NCBI RefSeq assembly: GCF_003234965.1
Contig: NZ_QKVK01000009.1
Coordinates: 62,001 to 126,000 of the forward strand
Direction of reading: 5' to 3'
From: Aestuariivirga litoralis
GTDB taxonomy: Bacteria; Pseudomonadota; Alphaproteobacteria; Rhizobiales; Aestuariivirgaceae
DNA length: 64,000 nt
Positions 63,985 to 64,000 of this stretch are shown one piece after another (within the stretch, counting starts at the first letter, position 1; each line of letters begins with the position of its first letter). The translations under genes and the position numbers were made by a program. The notes beneath the pieces were generated by a model. That model had not been told where the DNA came from. It was given only the letters and a program-made list of their open reading frames with translations, and did no database searches.

Positions 63985-64000
63985 CCTCCTCGCATGGCAG

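Overview
The window looks like an ordinary chromosomal stretch of a GC-rich alphaproteobacterium, most likely in the Rhizobiales/Hyphomicrobiales. The signs are a CcrM-type GANTC methylase next to rnhB, a separate F0 locus with both b and b' subunits, a perfect alphaproteobacterial-type SOS box, a glyQ/glyS/ppdK block, and an smc-dsbA-DUF721-mutY block. No phage, insertion sequence, CRISPR array, tRNA or rRNA was recognised. Genes are tightly packed and many overlap by 4 bases.

Layout. 1-5855: a truncated GATase1-like AraC regulator divergent from a sarcosine oxidase operon (soxBDAG). 5909-8524: a secreted lipase and a class I aminotransferase. 8666-12084: opgGH, for osmoregulated periplasmic glucans. 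12202-18095: a two-gene aconitase-X enzyme, a three-domain LplT/PlsC/acyl-ACP-ligase fusion and a fasciclin protein. 18510-27265: a peptide-type ABC transporter (dppABCDF), a ThDP decarboxylase resembling AruI and a HAD hydrolase, with a divergent PhyH-type dioxygenase. 27339-29980: the ATP synthase F0 operon (atpIBEGF).

30211-39817: DUF1272, HAD, smc, dsbA-like, DUF721, mutY, HAD, ccrM and rnhB, mostly genome maintenance. 39863-45226: an accessory-looking patch with a PKD metalloprotease, a 58-residue His/Asp-repeat secreted peptide, a PA0069-type radical SAM gene under an SOS box, and a drug/metabolite exporter. 45223-54542: moaB, type-4 UDG, ETF-QO, TPR protein, ispE, polyprenyl synthase, DUF2007, TrmN6-like methylase, S49 peptidase and a small membrane protein. 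54595-63984: glyQ, a CDGSH iron-sulfur gene, glyS, an orphan secreted protein, an MFS carrier, ppdK and a SleB-type cell-wall hydrolase behind a CtrA-like promoter.

The noncoding DNA carries most of the unusual signal. There are two families of dispersed palindromes, one concentrated at convergent gene ends. Five GANTC sites lie within 46 bp upstream of ccrM. Other sites are an SOS box over a probably leaderless promoter, an FNR/FixK-like palindrome before the metalloprotease, and an intra-operon terminator after dppA. I did not find one clearly new multi-gene system. The best candidates for novelty are the regulatory sites, the His/Asp peptide, the palindrome families and the AruI-like transporter operon.
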